Source: Melioribacteraceae bacterium
GTDB taxonomy: Bacteria; Bacteroidota; Ignavibacteria; Ignavibacteriales; Melioribacteraceae
Reading direction: 5' to 3'
DNA length: 64,000 nt
Assembly: GCA_021647785.1 (NCBI GenBank)
Contig: JAKIUC010000008.1
Location: 1 to 64,000 of the forward strand
The notes below the pieces were generated by a model. The model was not told where the DNA came from. It saw only the letters and a list, made by a program, of their open reading frames with translations, and ran no database searches. A program made the translations under genes and the position numbers. This document shows, piece after piece, positions 26,152 through 35,161 of this stretch. The stretch's first letter is position 1; the number at the start of each line of letters is the position of its first letter.

Positions 26152-26618
26152 AGACTCCATAAAATCCAGAAAACAATAATCAAATTTGGAATAAGTTTAA
26201 TCACATATTGATTAATTCCTTTACTTTTCATTTTTCGTAAAAACCTATCCCACCATAAGAAATCTGGACCAATATGATTTAAGCCCTTACCCATTGCACG
26301 GGCTACAAAAAAATCGTGAGCAACCGAGCGTATTCCTACAGCAAGTAAAATCATTTGAAATGCAAAAAGGAAGTTCTCTGTAATAAAATAAATAAGTACT
26401 GCAAATATTATTTTAACTAATGCTTTTTCAAGACTATCGTACCAATGCCAATCTAATTCATGTTTAATGAAATCATCTTCAATCTCTTTGAATTTATCAG
26501 CACCAAGTTTTTCCCGCATCAGCTTTGTTTCTAAGGCAAACGCTCCATCGTGGCTTCCTTCAAAGTAGTAGTATAAAATCCAAAATAGAATTGATGATAA
26601 GAATAAATGAAATTCCAT
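26148..26618 (-). CDS. Small integral membrane protein, unknown
   Basis: 156 residues, not assigned to a family. Hydrophobic segments at about 2-18, 66-95 and 138-156; a charged stretch (KLMREKLGADKFKEIEDDFI) after the first; and the motif SVAHDFFVARAMGKGLNHIG. Its ATG shares one base with the stop of the upstream SGNH gene (TAATG), so it is translated from the same message and may act with that enzyme at the membrane. Confidence 0.6.
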   Translation of the reverse strand: MEFHLFLSSILFWILYYYFEGSHDGAFALETKLMREKLGADKFKEIEDDFIKHELDWHWYDSLEKALVKIIFAVLIYFITENFLFAFQMILLAVGIRSVAHDFFVARAMGKGLNHIGPDFLWWDRFLRKMKSKGINQYVIKLIPNLIIVFWILWSL

Positions 26619-27898
26619 TACTCTATCCTATGTTTATTGATGATTCCTGAATACTCACTTTGAAGATGTTCTAATATTCTGCCGGCAATTATTTTATTAG
26701 CAATGGGGGAGTAGTGCCTCGTCATAAAGAGTCTTTCAAATCCATTTGTTTCCCCCCATTCATTTAGTGATGTGTAGGGTTCAACAAAACTATATTGCAA
26801 TTTAAGGGTCGAGAATAAATCGTCATAAATAAATTTCTGATTGTAAAATATATCGAGAAAACTTTGAGTAATAAAATCGAAATCATTCAGTACTGGTAAG
26901 TGGAGAGGGATGAAAATTCCATTTTCACTCTCCACATTTTTACTAAACTTTTCAATAATTTTATAAGTTACTTGATAACTTTCGCTGCTCGAATTATAAT
27001 AATAAATTTCAGCAAGTATTTGGGAAATAGCTGAAGAAAAAAAAGAGATTGATTTGCTTAAGTACAAAGGATTTGGAATGTAGTTCTCTTTATTATAAAA
27101 CCCTTCAAAATTAGAAAAATCCCAATCATCAAAATGTTCAATGATATCAACGGTTTTGTTGATATCCGGAATCGGATTTTTTATTAGTTGCAATTTATTT
27201 CCGCTAATAACAAACCGAGGTTTAGAATATGGAATAGCCGTTGTGTAATAATAGAAAGGTCGCACAAGATTAATATGCCTTTTAACATTTTCAAACTGAA
27301 CTCCAAGTATTACAATATCAGGCTGGAACTTTTCTTTTATCAATTCCCATCGCAATAGTGATTGGTCAATTCCATACCCACTAACAGCAAAGTTAAGTAC
27401 CTCTGCATCAATGTTATTTTTAGATAATAATAACTCTAAATAATTCCCAACAGTATTTTGGAATTTCACTTCATCACCGTGCAAATAGGAGTCGCCGAAG
27501 ATTGCAATTCGTAATCCCTTTTTCTGCGAGTAGTCAGCTAAAATATCATTACTTCTAATTGCATCTTCGTTGTAAATGTAAAACCCATTATTCCCGTTGT
27601 AAATTGGGCTTGGCGACCACCCAAGTATGCTGTCTGGAATTAACCTAACATTGAAGTAGCTACGCTTCAATTTACTTTCAGCATAATATTGCAAAAGTGA
27701 ATCGGGAACTTTGCGGTCTATAAGGTTATCAATTTTCTTTTTAGTCTCTTTTATTGGTAGCTTATATGGCTTAAGCTGGACGTGGTTAAAACTCATGTTC
27801 CCATCTAAATCTTGCTTAACTAAAATGTTAAAAGTTATCTCAGTTAAAATAAAAAAGATAAGCAAAGTAGAGAGAAGCAAAAGAAACTTTTTTTTCAT
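26618..27898 (-). CDS. Membrane-anchored SGNH/GDSL-type hydrolase
   Basis: 426 residues with one N-terminal anchor (about 3-22). Block I is IAIFGDSYLHGDEV (Ser nucleophile), then NFAVSGYGIDQ (Gly block) and ILGVQFENVKRH (where Asn is usual). Near the end, TRHYSPIANKIIAGRIL may supply the catalytic His. SGNH proteins of this form deacylate or acylate extracellular glycans. It forms a two-gene unit with a small membrane protein. The substrate is unknown. Confidence 0.75.
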   Translation of the reverse strand: MKKKFLLLLSTLLIFFILTEITFNILVKQDLDGNMSFNHVQLKPYKLPIKETKKKIDNLIDRKVPDSLLQYYAESKLKRSYFNVRLIPDSILGWSPSPIYNGNNGFYIYNEDAIRSNDILADYSQKKGLRIAIFGDSYLHGDEVKFQNTVGNYLELLLSKNNIDAEVLNFAVSGYGIDQSLLRWELIKEKFQPDIVILGVQFENVKRHINLVRPFYYYTTAIPYSKPRFVISGNKLQLIKNPIPDINKTVDIIEHFDDWDFSNFEGFYNKENYIPNPLYLSKSISFFSSAISQILAEIYYYNSSSESYQVTYKIIEKFSKNVESENGIFIPLHLPVLNDFDFITQSFLDIFYNQKFIYDDLFSTLKLQYSFVEPYTSLNEWGETNGFERLFMTRHYSPIANKIIAGRILEHLQSEYSGIINKHRIE

Positions 27899-27999
27899 AT
27901 TTGTTAGGAAGTATCTTCTTCAAAATGAGATTGAAAAATTTACTATTTTGCATTGTTTGTAAAATTATTAAATAACTATCATAAAGATAAATAATTGTA

Positions 28000-28944
28000 T
28001 TGGAAAATTTAGTTAGAAAAAGGATTGTAAATATTGGTAAAATTGGAATAGGTCTCGGACTTCTGATTTTTCTAATCTACTATATTGACCCAACAACAAT
28101 AAAAGAAACATTTCTAAAAGCAAATAGATTTTATTTCTTCATCGCATTTCTATTGCTGCCTCTCAATTTATTTCTGCAATACTATAAATGGAAAGTTTTA
28201 AGTTCAAAGTATTTCGGTATAAAGGATAGCGGGAAAATATGGTTATCACTTTTTTACGGAATTAGCGGAGGTATATTTACCCCAATGAAATCGGGAGAAT
28301 ATTTTGCTCGCTCACTTCCATACAATAATGTTAAAGTATTAGATGTAATTCTAACAACATTGGTCGATAAGTTAATTCCAATATTTTTTGTTATTATTAT
28401 TGGAGGTGCTTTCTTTATAATCTATTTAGAAGGTTTAATTGGGTTCTCAATATTTGTAACATCAGTATTGATTGTACTTAGTAGTTTATTAGTTTATTTC
28501 CTGCTCCATTTGTTATTTGGAAGGAGCAAAACATCAATAAAATTAAGGGGTTGGCTGCAATCAAAAAAAATATTTGCAAAGGTACTTGACCGAATTTCTT
28601 TTCTGAAAGATATGGATAGGAGAACTCTTGTAAAACTTGTTGCTGCTTCATTCTTTTATCATATTACATTTACAACACAAATGGCTTTGCTGCTCTCTGC
28701 TTTTAGTGGGGAGTTTAATTTTATACTATTTTTCTTTGCAGCTAATTTAATAATATTTACACAGATTGTAATTCCTCCAATAGCTTTTGGTGAAGTGGGA
28801 GTAAGGGAAGGAGCATCTGTTTATTTTTTACAAAATCTTGGGTTTGTTGGGGCAGTTGGGTTTAATGCTGCAATAAGTCTCTTTTTTATCAATTTACTTT
28901 TACCATCTGTTGTTGGTTTTTTACTATTATTGAAAAGGAGTTAA
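28000..28944 (+). CDS. UPF0104/LPG-synthase-TM-like membrane protein (putative flippase)
   Basis: 314 residues from TTG 28000, about eight hydrophobic helices. The conserved block IPPIAFGEVGVREGASVYFL near residue 270 is the signature of the YbhN/MprF transmembrane family, linked to flipping or synthesis of lipids. The helix SGGIFTPMKSGEYFARSLP also fits. It is followed one base later by a GT2 gene, the first of a glycan/lipid run to 33055. Confidence 0.82.
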   Translation: MENLVRKRIVNIGKIGIGLGLLIFLIYYIDPTTIKETFLKANRFYFFIAFLLLPLNLFLQYYKWKVLSSKYFGIKDSGKIWLSLFYGISGGIFTPMKSGEYFARSLPYNNVKVLDVILTTLVDKLIPIFFVIIIGGAFFIIYLEGLIGFSIFVTSVLIVLSSLLVYFLLHLLFGRSKTSIKLRGWLQSKKIFAKVLDRISFLKDMDRRTLVKLVAASFFYHITFTTQMALLLSAFSGEFNFILFFFAANLIIFTQIVIPPIAFGEVGVREGASVYFLQNLGFVGAVGFNAAISLFFINLLLPSVVGFLLLLKRS

Positions 28945-28945
28945 C

Positions 28946-30079
28946 ATGGCTGATAATTTATCAATTATTTTTATCGGATTACTCGCTTTCTATTTTGTTT
29001 TTATTCGCAATATCAGAATTGGGCTAACAAAACTTGGATACTATAAAACCCAAGCCCAGCATGATGAATTCGTTTCTGTTATAATTCCATTCAGAAATGA
29101 GAGTAAAAAAATTATTGAAAACTTAAAAAGTCTTGAGTCACAAAATTATCACATGGAAAAATATGAAGTAATATATGTGGATGATTTCTCGGAAGACGAT
29201 TCGTTGGAAAAATTGCGAAGGGAAATATCACAAAGCAATATCAATGTCTATCCTATGAGTGAGAGCAATTTGCAAAAGGCTCACAAAAAGCAAGCAATTG
29301 AATTTGGCATTTCAAAAGCAAAGGGAAGTCTCATCCTCTTTACTGATGCAGATTGTACAAACTCGCCAAATTGGATTTCTACAATGATAGCGGGGTTCGA
29401 GGAAAATACAGCATTAATATCGGGACCAGTTGCATTCAAAAAATCGGATAATTTGTTTGCGAAACTGCAAGCACTAGAGTTTGCAGGGCTTATACTCTCT
29501 GGTGCCGGATTGATTGGTAACAGAACTCCAATTATTGCAAGCTCTGCAAATCTTGCGTTTCGGAAATCTGTGTTTGATGAAGTTGGCGGCTACAAAGGTT
29601 TAATGAACTTATCCTCTGGCGATGATGAACTACTGATGCAGAAGATTGCACATAAAACAAATTACGATATTAAATTCTGCTTGGATAAGGATGCCCTTGT
29701 TATTACTGACCCAAATAAAAGTGTTGCTCAATTTAATCAGCAAAGAAAGCGGTGGGCAAGCAAAGGTTTTTATTACGAGAATAAATCTATAGTTCTACAG
29801 CTTGTTTTAATATTTCTTTTTTATGTCGGTTTATTAATACAACCTCTGCTCGGTCTGTTTTTTGATGTTCGATTTATAATATTGTTCATTGGTTCATTTT
29901 TCGTTAAAATTATTGTTGAATATTCGGTTTTGCAGAGAGGTGTTGGGGTTGTGTTAGAGAAAATTTCTATTCCATTATTTTTGCTAGCTGAAATATTACA
30001 CATACCTTATATAGTGTACTCAGCAATATCTGGAGCTTTAGGAAATTTTAAATGGAAAGATAGGGAGTTGAAACGATGA
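28946..30079 (+). CDS. Membrane glycosyltransferase family 2
   Basis: 377 residues. One hydrophobic segment at the start, then the GT-A domain: VSVIIPFRNESKKI, YVDDFSEDDS, FTDADCTNSPNW (metal-binding DAD), GDDELLMQKIA and QQRKRWASKG, the last typical of processive synthases. Three further helices end the protein (about 285-345). It probably adds a sugar to a lipid carrier or surface glycan. It is the paralogue of the GT2 at 31012. Confidence 0.88.
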   Translation: MADNLSIIFIGLLAFYFVFIRNIRIGLTKLGYYKTQAQHDEFVSVIIPFRNESKKIIENLKSLESQNYHMEKYEVIYVDDFSEDDSLEKLRREISQSNINVYPMSESNLQKAHKKQAIEFGISKAKGSLILFTDADCTNSPNWISTMIAGFEENTALISGPVAFKKSDNLFAKLQALEFAGLILSGAGLIGNRTPIIASSANLAFRKSVFDEVGGYKGLMNLSSGDDELLMQKIAHKTNYDIKFCLDKDALVITDPNKSVAQFNQQRKRWASKGFYYENKSIVLQLVLIFLFYVGLLIQPLLGLFFDVRFIILFIGSFFVKIIVEYSVLQRGVGVVLEKISIPLFLLAEILHIPYIVYSAISGALGNFKWKDRELKR

Positions 30080-30115
30080 GACATTCATCCCGCAAGCGGG
30101 ACACAAGAGAATGTC
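30080..30115. repeat. Nested palindrome directly after a stop codon
   Basis: Outer arms GACATTC (30080-30086) and GAATGTC (30109-30115); inner hairpin TCCCGC-AA-GCGGGA (30088-30101). It begins at the base after the GT2 stop. The following TGTCTGTGAGA recurs at about 53172 and, inverted, near 62648, so it belongs to a dispersed family. Confidence 0.65.
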
Positions 30116-30269
30116 TGTGAGAAAAAGATGCAAAATAGATTCTCCCCCGAAGGGGTAAACTGTATAAAAGTATGACGGAATGCGGTGCATTGAGTTTATC
30201 GAAATGACAGACTTTATAAAATATAAAAAGATGAAAAGGATTGGTGTAAGATAACAGAATATGAGTAAG

Positions 30270-30304
30270 AAAGCCTAACTTCTATGGGGCTTTAACTTTT
30301 TTTC
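30270..30304 (+). terminator. Probable intrinsic terminator after the GT2 gene
   Basis: AAAGCC (30270-30275) pairs with GGCTTT (30288-30293); after AAC comes a run of seven T (30297-30303). The stem is short, so termination may be partial. Confidence 0.45.
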
Positions 30305-30385
30305 TAATACAAAAATATTGAGTTAAAAATAAAGATTTGAATGAAGCAGAAGTTGGGCTTTTGGCGATTATAACCTTGAAAAAAA

Positions 30386-31024
30386 ATGACGATGAAAGCA
30401 AAATATGTTCCACCAAAAATAATACGTAAAATATTTCCAAAAACAATTTGGGAATCTGGAGTAGATAAAATTCTATTCACTTTTGATGATGGACCAAATC
30501 TGGAAACGACACAAATAATATTAGATAAATTAGACGAACATTCTATCAAATCAATCTTTTTTTGTGTTGGCGAAAATGTTGAGAGGTATCCAAATTTAGC
30601 AATGCAAATTATTGAAGAAGGACATTTAATTGGAAACCACACACACACGCATAAAAATATTAATTTCTTCAGCAAAAATGCTAATGACAATATAGTCCTG
30701 TGTTCCCAAGCTATTGAGCAAGTTAGTGATAGTAAGCCTAAATATTTTAGACCCCCGCACGGCAGAGTAGGATTAATAACAGAAAAACTTATGAAACAAA
30801 ACGAACTAAAAAATGTAATGTGGACGCTCTTAACTTATGATTATAAAAATGATATTAATATTGTTAAATTTGCAGTTGATAAATATTTAAAGGAGAATTC
30901 TATTATAGTGCTTCACGATAGTAAAAGATCAAAACATATTATTGCAGAATCTATTGATTTTATTGTTGATAGAATTAAATCAAAGGGCTATAAAATTGGA
31001 GAACCTTCAGAATGTTTGAAATAA
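30386..31024 (+). CDS. NodB-type polysaccharide deacetylase
   Basis: 212 residues. The deacetylase motifs are present in order: TFDDGPNLE (Asp pair), GNHTHTHKN (metal-binding His pair), YFRPPHGRVG and IIVLHDS. No signal peptide is seen, so it acts in the cytoplasm or at the inner face of the membrane, or an upstream start was missed. It removes acetyl groups from N-acetyl sugars. The next GT2 gene starts 13 bases before its stop, so the two are coupled, probably in building a deacetylated glycan or glycolipid. Confidence 0.9.
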   Translation: MTMKAKYVPPKIIRKIFPKTIWESGVDKILFTFDDGPNLETTQIILDKLDEHSIKSIFFCVGENVERYPNLAMQIIEEGHLIGNHTHTHKNINFFSKNANDNIVLCSQAIEQVSDSKPKYFRPPHGRVGLITEKLMKQNELKNVMWTLLTYDYKNDINIVKFAVDKYLKENSIIVLHDSKRSKHIIAESIDFIVDRIKSKGYKIGEPSECLK

Positions 31025-32109
31025 TTTTTCTGATTCTATTATCGGTCTATTTTATATTTATTGCTACATTAATTGTTGGTGCATCTAAAACATTTCCAAA
31101 ACTTAAAGAGGAAGACTTGCCAACAGTTTCAATAATTGTTGCTGCCCGAAATGAAGAAGATAATATTCTTGATTGTATTAAATCACTCGATAAACTTGAA
31201 TATCCGGAAGGTAAAATAGAAATAATTTTGGCTGATGATAATTCAACAGATGCAACGGGAAAAATTATTGATGAGTTTATTGCAGAGAAACCAAAGTTTA
31301 AAAAGATAATTCCCCAAAAGCAAAAAGGGGAGTTGAAGGGTAAAACACTTGCTATTGCTAACGCAATTGAATCTGTAAAGAATGAAATTATTTTAACCAC
31401 AGATGCCGACTGTGTGGTATCTCCTAAATGGGCGAAAACCATAGCTTCATATTACATTGATGATAAGGTGGCAATTGTAAATGGAATGACAAATCAATTT
31501 GTGATTGATAATTTTTCCGCAATGCAGTCGGTCGATTTCATTCTTCTGCTCTCCGCTGCAAGTGGTACAATAAATATTGGCAAACCAATGAGCTGTATTG
31601 GAAACAATATGTCTTACAGAAAATCTGCTTACGATGAAGTTGGGGGTTATGAAAATCTCAAGTTTTCAGTTACAGAAGATTTCAGATTATTGATTGCGAT
31701 TAATAATTTGAAAAAATATAAAATTATCTATCCGGTTGATAAGGATGCTTTAGTTACATCGAAAGCCTGTAAAAGTGTGAAGGAGCTTTATCATCAAAAG
31801 AAGCGATGGTCAGTAGGTGGTTTAGATAGTGAACCTGCTGGTGCTGTTTTAATCTCAGTCTCTTTTCTTACTAATTTGATGATGTTTCTATCTATTATCT
31901 TTTTCTCAAAAGCAATTATTTCCCTAATGGCATTTAAACTAATAATAGATTACTTTTTTATTTTTCCAGTTCATCAGAAATTAGGATTAAAATTGAAGTG
32001 GATACATTTTCTTTTGTTTGAATTATATTATTCCTTATATGTAGTTATGATGCCTATAATTCTTATTTTTTCACGAAAAGTTTATTGGAAGGAGAGAGAG
32101 TTTGTTTAA
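31012..32109 (+). CDS. Membrane glycosyltransferase family 2
   Basis: 365 residues with the same plan as the GT2 at 28946: N-terminal helix, VSIIVAARNEEDNIL, LADDNSTDAT, TTDADCVVSPKW, VTEDFRLLIAI (acid-rich acceptor motif) and HQKKRWSVGG, then two or three C-terminal helices. It overlaps the deacetylase gene at its start and the M50 protease gene by 8 bases at its end, so it is the middle of a tightly coupled unit. Confidence 0.88.
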   Translation: MFEIIFLILLSVYFIFIATLIVGASKTFPKLKEEDLPTVSIIVAARNEEDNILDCIKSLDKLEYPEGKIEIILADDNSTDATGKIIDEFIAEKPKFKKIIPQKQKGELKGKTLAIANAIESVKNEIILTTDADCVVSPKWAKTIASYYIDDKVAIVNGMTNQFVIDNFSAMQSVDFILLLSAASGTINIGKPMSCIGNNMSYRKSAYDEVGGYENLKFSVTEDFRLLIAINNLKKYKIIYPVDKDALVTSKACKSVKELYHQKKRWSVGGLDSEPAGAVLISVSFLTNLMMFLSIIFFSKAIISLMAFKLIIDYFFIFPVHQKLGLKLKWIHFLLFELYYSLYVVMMPIILIFSRKVYWKEREFV

Positions 32110-33055
32110 TAAAAAGCATTCGCCACTTATTCATATCGGATTATTCCTAATAACCATTGCTACAACTCTTGTTGCAGGAACCGAGTGGATAACTGGTAAA
32201 CCAGGACCACACAATTTTTTTGATCTATCAATTGCACTTCCATATTCTTTTTCGGTTATGTTTATAATTGGAGTTCACGAGTTTGGTCACTACTTTGCAG
32301 CACGCTACCACAAGGTGGATGTAACACTTCCTTATTTTATCCCTTTTCCACCTTTGGCTGGTTTTCTAAATTTTGGAACTATGGGGGCAGTTATCAAAAC
32401 TCGTTCAGTTGTGGTTTCCAACAAAGCTATGTTCGATATTGGAGTTGCAGGACCAATTGCCGGATTTTTTGCAGCACTTGTTGTCCTAATTTTCGGATAT
32501 TCTAATTTACCTGAACCACAATATATTCTCTCAATTCATCCCGATTATTTTTCGCCTGGGTACGGAAAGGATGTAATTAGTTTACATTTCGGAAGTTCAA
32601 TTATTTTTGAAATATTCAACACAGTTTTTAATACTCCAACTAATTTTATTCCACCAATGACGGAGATTTACCACTACCCATATTTAACTGCCGGATGGCT
32701 TGGCTTATTTATTACTGCAATGAATATGATTCCGGTAGGTCAGTTGGATGGAGGGCATATTGTTTATAGTATGTTTAATGTAAAAAAACATGAAGCTATT
32801 GCATCAATCTCGATGGTTATTATGATATTACTTGGAGTTTTTGGGGCACTTGATACTTTCCTTGAACTTGGGTTTAACTTTGGCTGGACGGGCTGGCTTT
32901 TCTGGGCACTAATTCTAAATTTTATGATTAAAGTGAAACACCCTCCTGTTATAAATTTTCAGCCGTTAGATTCAAACCGAATGCTGCTTGGGTATTTTAG
33001 TCTCTTTATTTTAATTATAACTTTTTCTCCATCACCGTTTATTATTTCGTTTTAG
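32102..33055 (+). CDS. Site-2 protease family (M50) intramembrane metalloprotease
   Basis: 317 residues from TTG 32102, which overlaps the end of the GT2 gene. HEFGHYFAARYH gives the zinc-binding HExxH in a membrane helix, and NMIPVGQLDGGH gives the third ligand (LDG motif). The conserved PYFIPFPPLAG after the active site also fits. These enzymes cut membrane-bound regulators or signal remnants. There is no PDZ domain, as in the compact EGY-like branch. Its stop lies two bases from that of the convergent chemoreceptor. Confidence 0.9.
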   Translation: MFNKKHSPLIHIGLFLITIATTLVAGTEWITGKPGPHNFFDLSIALPYSFSVMFIIGVHEFGHYFAARYHKVDVTLPYFIPFPPLAGFLNFGTMGAVIKTRSVVVSNKAMFDIGVAGPIAGFFAALVVLIFGYSNLPEPQYILSIHPDYFSPGYGKDVISLHFGSSIIFEIFNTVFNTPTNFIPPMTEIYHYPYLTAGWLGLFITAMNMIPVGQLDGGHIVYSMFNVKKHEAIASISMVIMILLGVFGALDTFLELGFNFGWTGWLFWALILNFMIKVKHPPVINFQPLDSNRMLLGYFSLFILIITFSPSPFIISF

Positions 33056-33057
33056 AA

Positions 33058-34905
33058 TTAAGCTATCATTTCAACATTATTATCTAACTTAAATTTTGTT
33101 GTTAGTTTAAGTAAATCTTCAGTTCGCTCTATTAAATCTTCTGTAGCTTTGGCAACTTGCTCTATTCCCATAGCAGCCTCTTGTGAAACTGTATTAATTG
33201 CATTTACATTAATTCCAATATCTTCAGCAACAGATGTTTGCTCTAAACTTGATGCTGCAACTTCTTCTATTTTAGTTGCTGCTTTTCCAGTTGTTCTTAA
33301 TATCCCATTCAGTGCGTCTGCAACTTTATCGGTAGAAAGCATACCATCGGCAACAGCATTTTCTGCATCTTTCATCGATTCATTCGCATTCTTTGCTTCT
33401 ACCTGAATACCTTTTATTGTCTCGGCAATCTCTTTTGTTGCTTTAGTTGTCCTCTCTGCTAACTTTCTAACTTCATCAGCTACAACTGCAAACCCTCTTC
33501 CTTGCTCTCCAGCTCTTGCAGCTTCAATTGCGGCGTTAAGGGCTAATAAATTTGTTTGGTCTGCAATGTCATCAATTACTTGAATAATTTCACCAATCTG
33601 ATTTGATTTATTTGCCAACGATGATATAGCACTACTAACAGTTGATGCAGATGAAGCAATTTTATCCATTCCCTTTTTGCTTTCGTTAATTTTAATTACA
33701 CTTTCATCAGCTTCTTTACCAGCCTCATTTGCAAAAGTTGCTGCTTCATTTGCACTTTGGGATGTACTTTGTATTGTTGATGTCATTTGATCTACGGCAT
33801 TTGCAATTTCGGAGGATTGAGAACTTTGCTCCTGTGCACCTGCCGACATCTCCCCAGTACTTGCAGAAATTTCCGTGCTTGCACTTACAGTAGCTTCAAC
33901 CGAATTCGCTATTCTTTCAATAATATCATGTACTGTTTTTACAGCTTTATTGAATCCCTCAAATAGATCATATATTTCACCTTTATCTCTTTCAGATTTA
34001 ATTGAAACAGTTAAATCTCCGTTGGAGAATTTGCTCATTGCTTGAAGAATAGTATTAACACTCCGTTCTAAATATTGATATTCTTTATCTAACATCTCCT
34101 TTGTTTTCACAAATTCTTCCGATGCCCGCTCTGCTTCTGCTAAATTATTTGTACTTTGCCCAATATCGATAGCTAACTTATTAATTGCTTCACGAAGTTC
34201 TCCAATTTCATTTCTCGAGTTTATTTTCATCCTTATTGAATAATCTCCATTAGCAATTTTAGTAACGCTACTAACAGTTTCAAATAGAGGTTCTGAAATT
34301 TCTTTTGATATCCGATATCCGATAAAGAGTACTATAAAAAAAGAACCAAAAACAAGATAGAATATAGAATTAATCAGTGTTGTTACTTTTGATTTCGCCG
34401 ATATTTCATATTTAGATACTGCTCTATTCATATTCTTTAATAGTGAAATATTATTTTTTTCAATATAATTTAGTGCAGAATAAAATTGACTACTTTCGAT
34501 AGGGCTGTTTAGAATTATTTTTATTTTCTTTTGGAAGGTACTCCAATCGCTTTTTACAATACGTAAAGCCTTAATTACTTCTGGGTCTTCTGCTGCTGGA
34601 ATGCTCTCTTCTTCGTCACCTTCAATTAATATGTTTAATGATTTATCGAAAAGGGCAGCAGTTTTTTCTAAAGATTTGATATAAGCATTTTTGCGTTGAT
34701 CAGTAATTGAGTTTATTGCAAAAACTTCTTTACTCATTTTTTGCGAAAGCATTCTTTGCCTTCCAGCAATATTTATTACTTTTGAATCATTTTTTTGATT
34801 TTCAAGAGTTATCCATGTGTAAATTGCAGAGAAAAGAAACAATCCAAAAATGACTAAAATTTGCAAAAAAATCTTGTAACGAATTTGATAAAGTTTTTCA
34901 AACAT
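33058..34905 (-). CDS. Methyl-accepting chemotaxis protein with PilJ-type sensor
   Basis: 615 residues. First helix about 12-32, a PilJ/NarX-like helical sensor ([17 protein letters not shown], about 42-58), second helix about 170-195, HAMP (about 190-245), a second HAMP-like module (about 265-335), then the signalling hairpin with the tip [19 protein letters not shown] and [16 protein letters not shown]. PilJ-type sensors are known from nitrate/nitrite kinases and twitching motility. No che genes are near, so it feeds a distant pathway. Confidence 0.93.
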   Translation of the reverse strand: MFEKLYQIRYKIFLQILVIFGLFLFSAIYTWITLENQKNDSKVINIAGRQRMLSQKMSKEVFAINSITDQRKNAYIKSLEKTAALFDKSLNILIEGDEEESIPAAEDPEVIKALRIVKSDWSTFQKKIKIILNSPIESSQFYSALNYIEKNNISLLKNMNRAVSKYEISAKSKVTTLINSIFYLVFGSFFIVLFIGYRISKEISEPLFETVSSVTKIANGDYSIRMKINSRNEIGELREAINKLAIDIGQSTNNLAEAERASEEFVKTKEMLDKEYQYLERSVNTILQAMSKFSNGDLTVSIKSERDKGEIYDLFEGFNKAVKTVHDIIERIANSVEATVSASTEISASTGEMSAGAQEQSSQSSEIANAVDQMTSTIQSTSQSANEAATFANEAGKEADESVIKINESKKGMDKIASSASTVSSAISSLANKSNQIGEIIQVIDDIADQTNLLALNAAIEAARAGEQGRGFAVVADEVRKLAERTTKATKEIAETIKGIQVEAKNANESMKDAENAVADGMLSTDKVADALNGILRTTGKAATKIEEVAASSLEQTSVAEDIGINVNAINTVSQEAAMGIEQVAKATEDLIERTEDLLKLTTKFKLDNNVEMIA

Positions 34906-35056
34906 AATGATTCTCCATTACTATCAATATTTTGTTATATGTATATCGGAAGTATGTTCGAAAATAATTTCGGAAAGTTAAGTCTGATTTTACAATCGGT
35001 TTTAATTCGGTCTTTGCAATAATCACTTAAGCAGACAATTGTTTAATCGAAACTTA

Positions 35057-35104
35057 TTGGGATAAATAAATCCCTTGATAAAGTATAGTGTAATTAAATA
35101 ATTT
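35057..35104 (+). promoter_or_regulatory. Promoter-like block, copy 1
   Basis: TTGGGATAAATAAATC (35057-35072), then TTGATA (35075-35080) and, 18 bases on, TAATTT (35099-35104). The first 16 bases are identical to 36756-36771, and the TTGAyA with its spacing also matches. It lies about 60-100 bases before the first Asp-box gene. Confidence 0.5.
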
Positions 35105-35161
35105 ATATGCAAAGTTTTGAAAAAAATGTTTTTTTACTATTAAAATTTATGAGGCTAAATA

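Larger units (their letters stand above)
30080..30385. other. Intergenic region with dispersed repeats and a terminator-like hairpin
   Basis: About 306 bases, GC-richer than the genes around it. It holds the nested palindrome above, a CCCCCGAAGGGG hairpin, the segment TATGACGGAATGCG (shared in part with gene sequence near 838) and a terminator-like stem near 30270. No gene was found in it. Confidence 0.6.
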
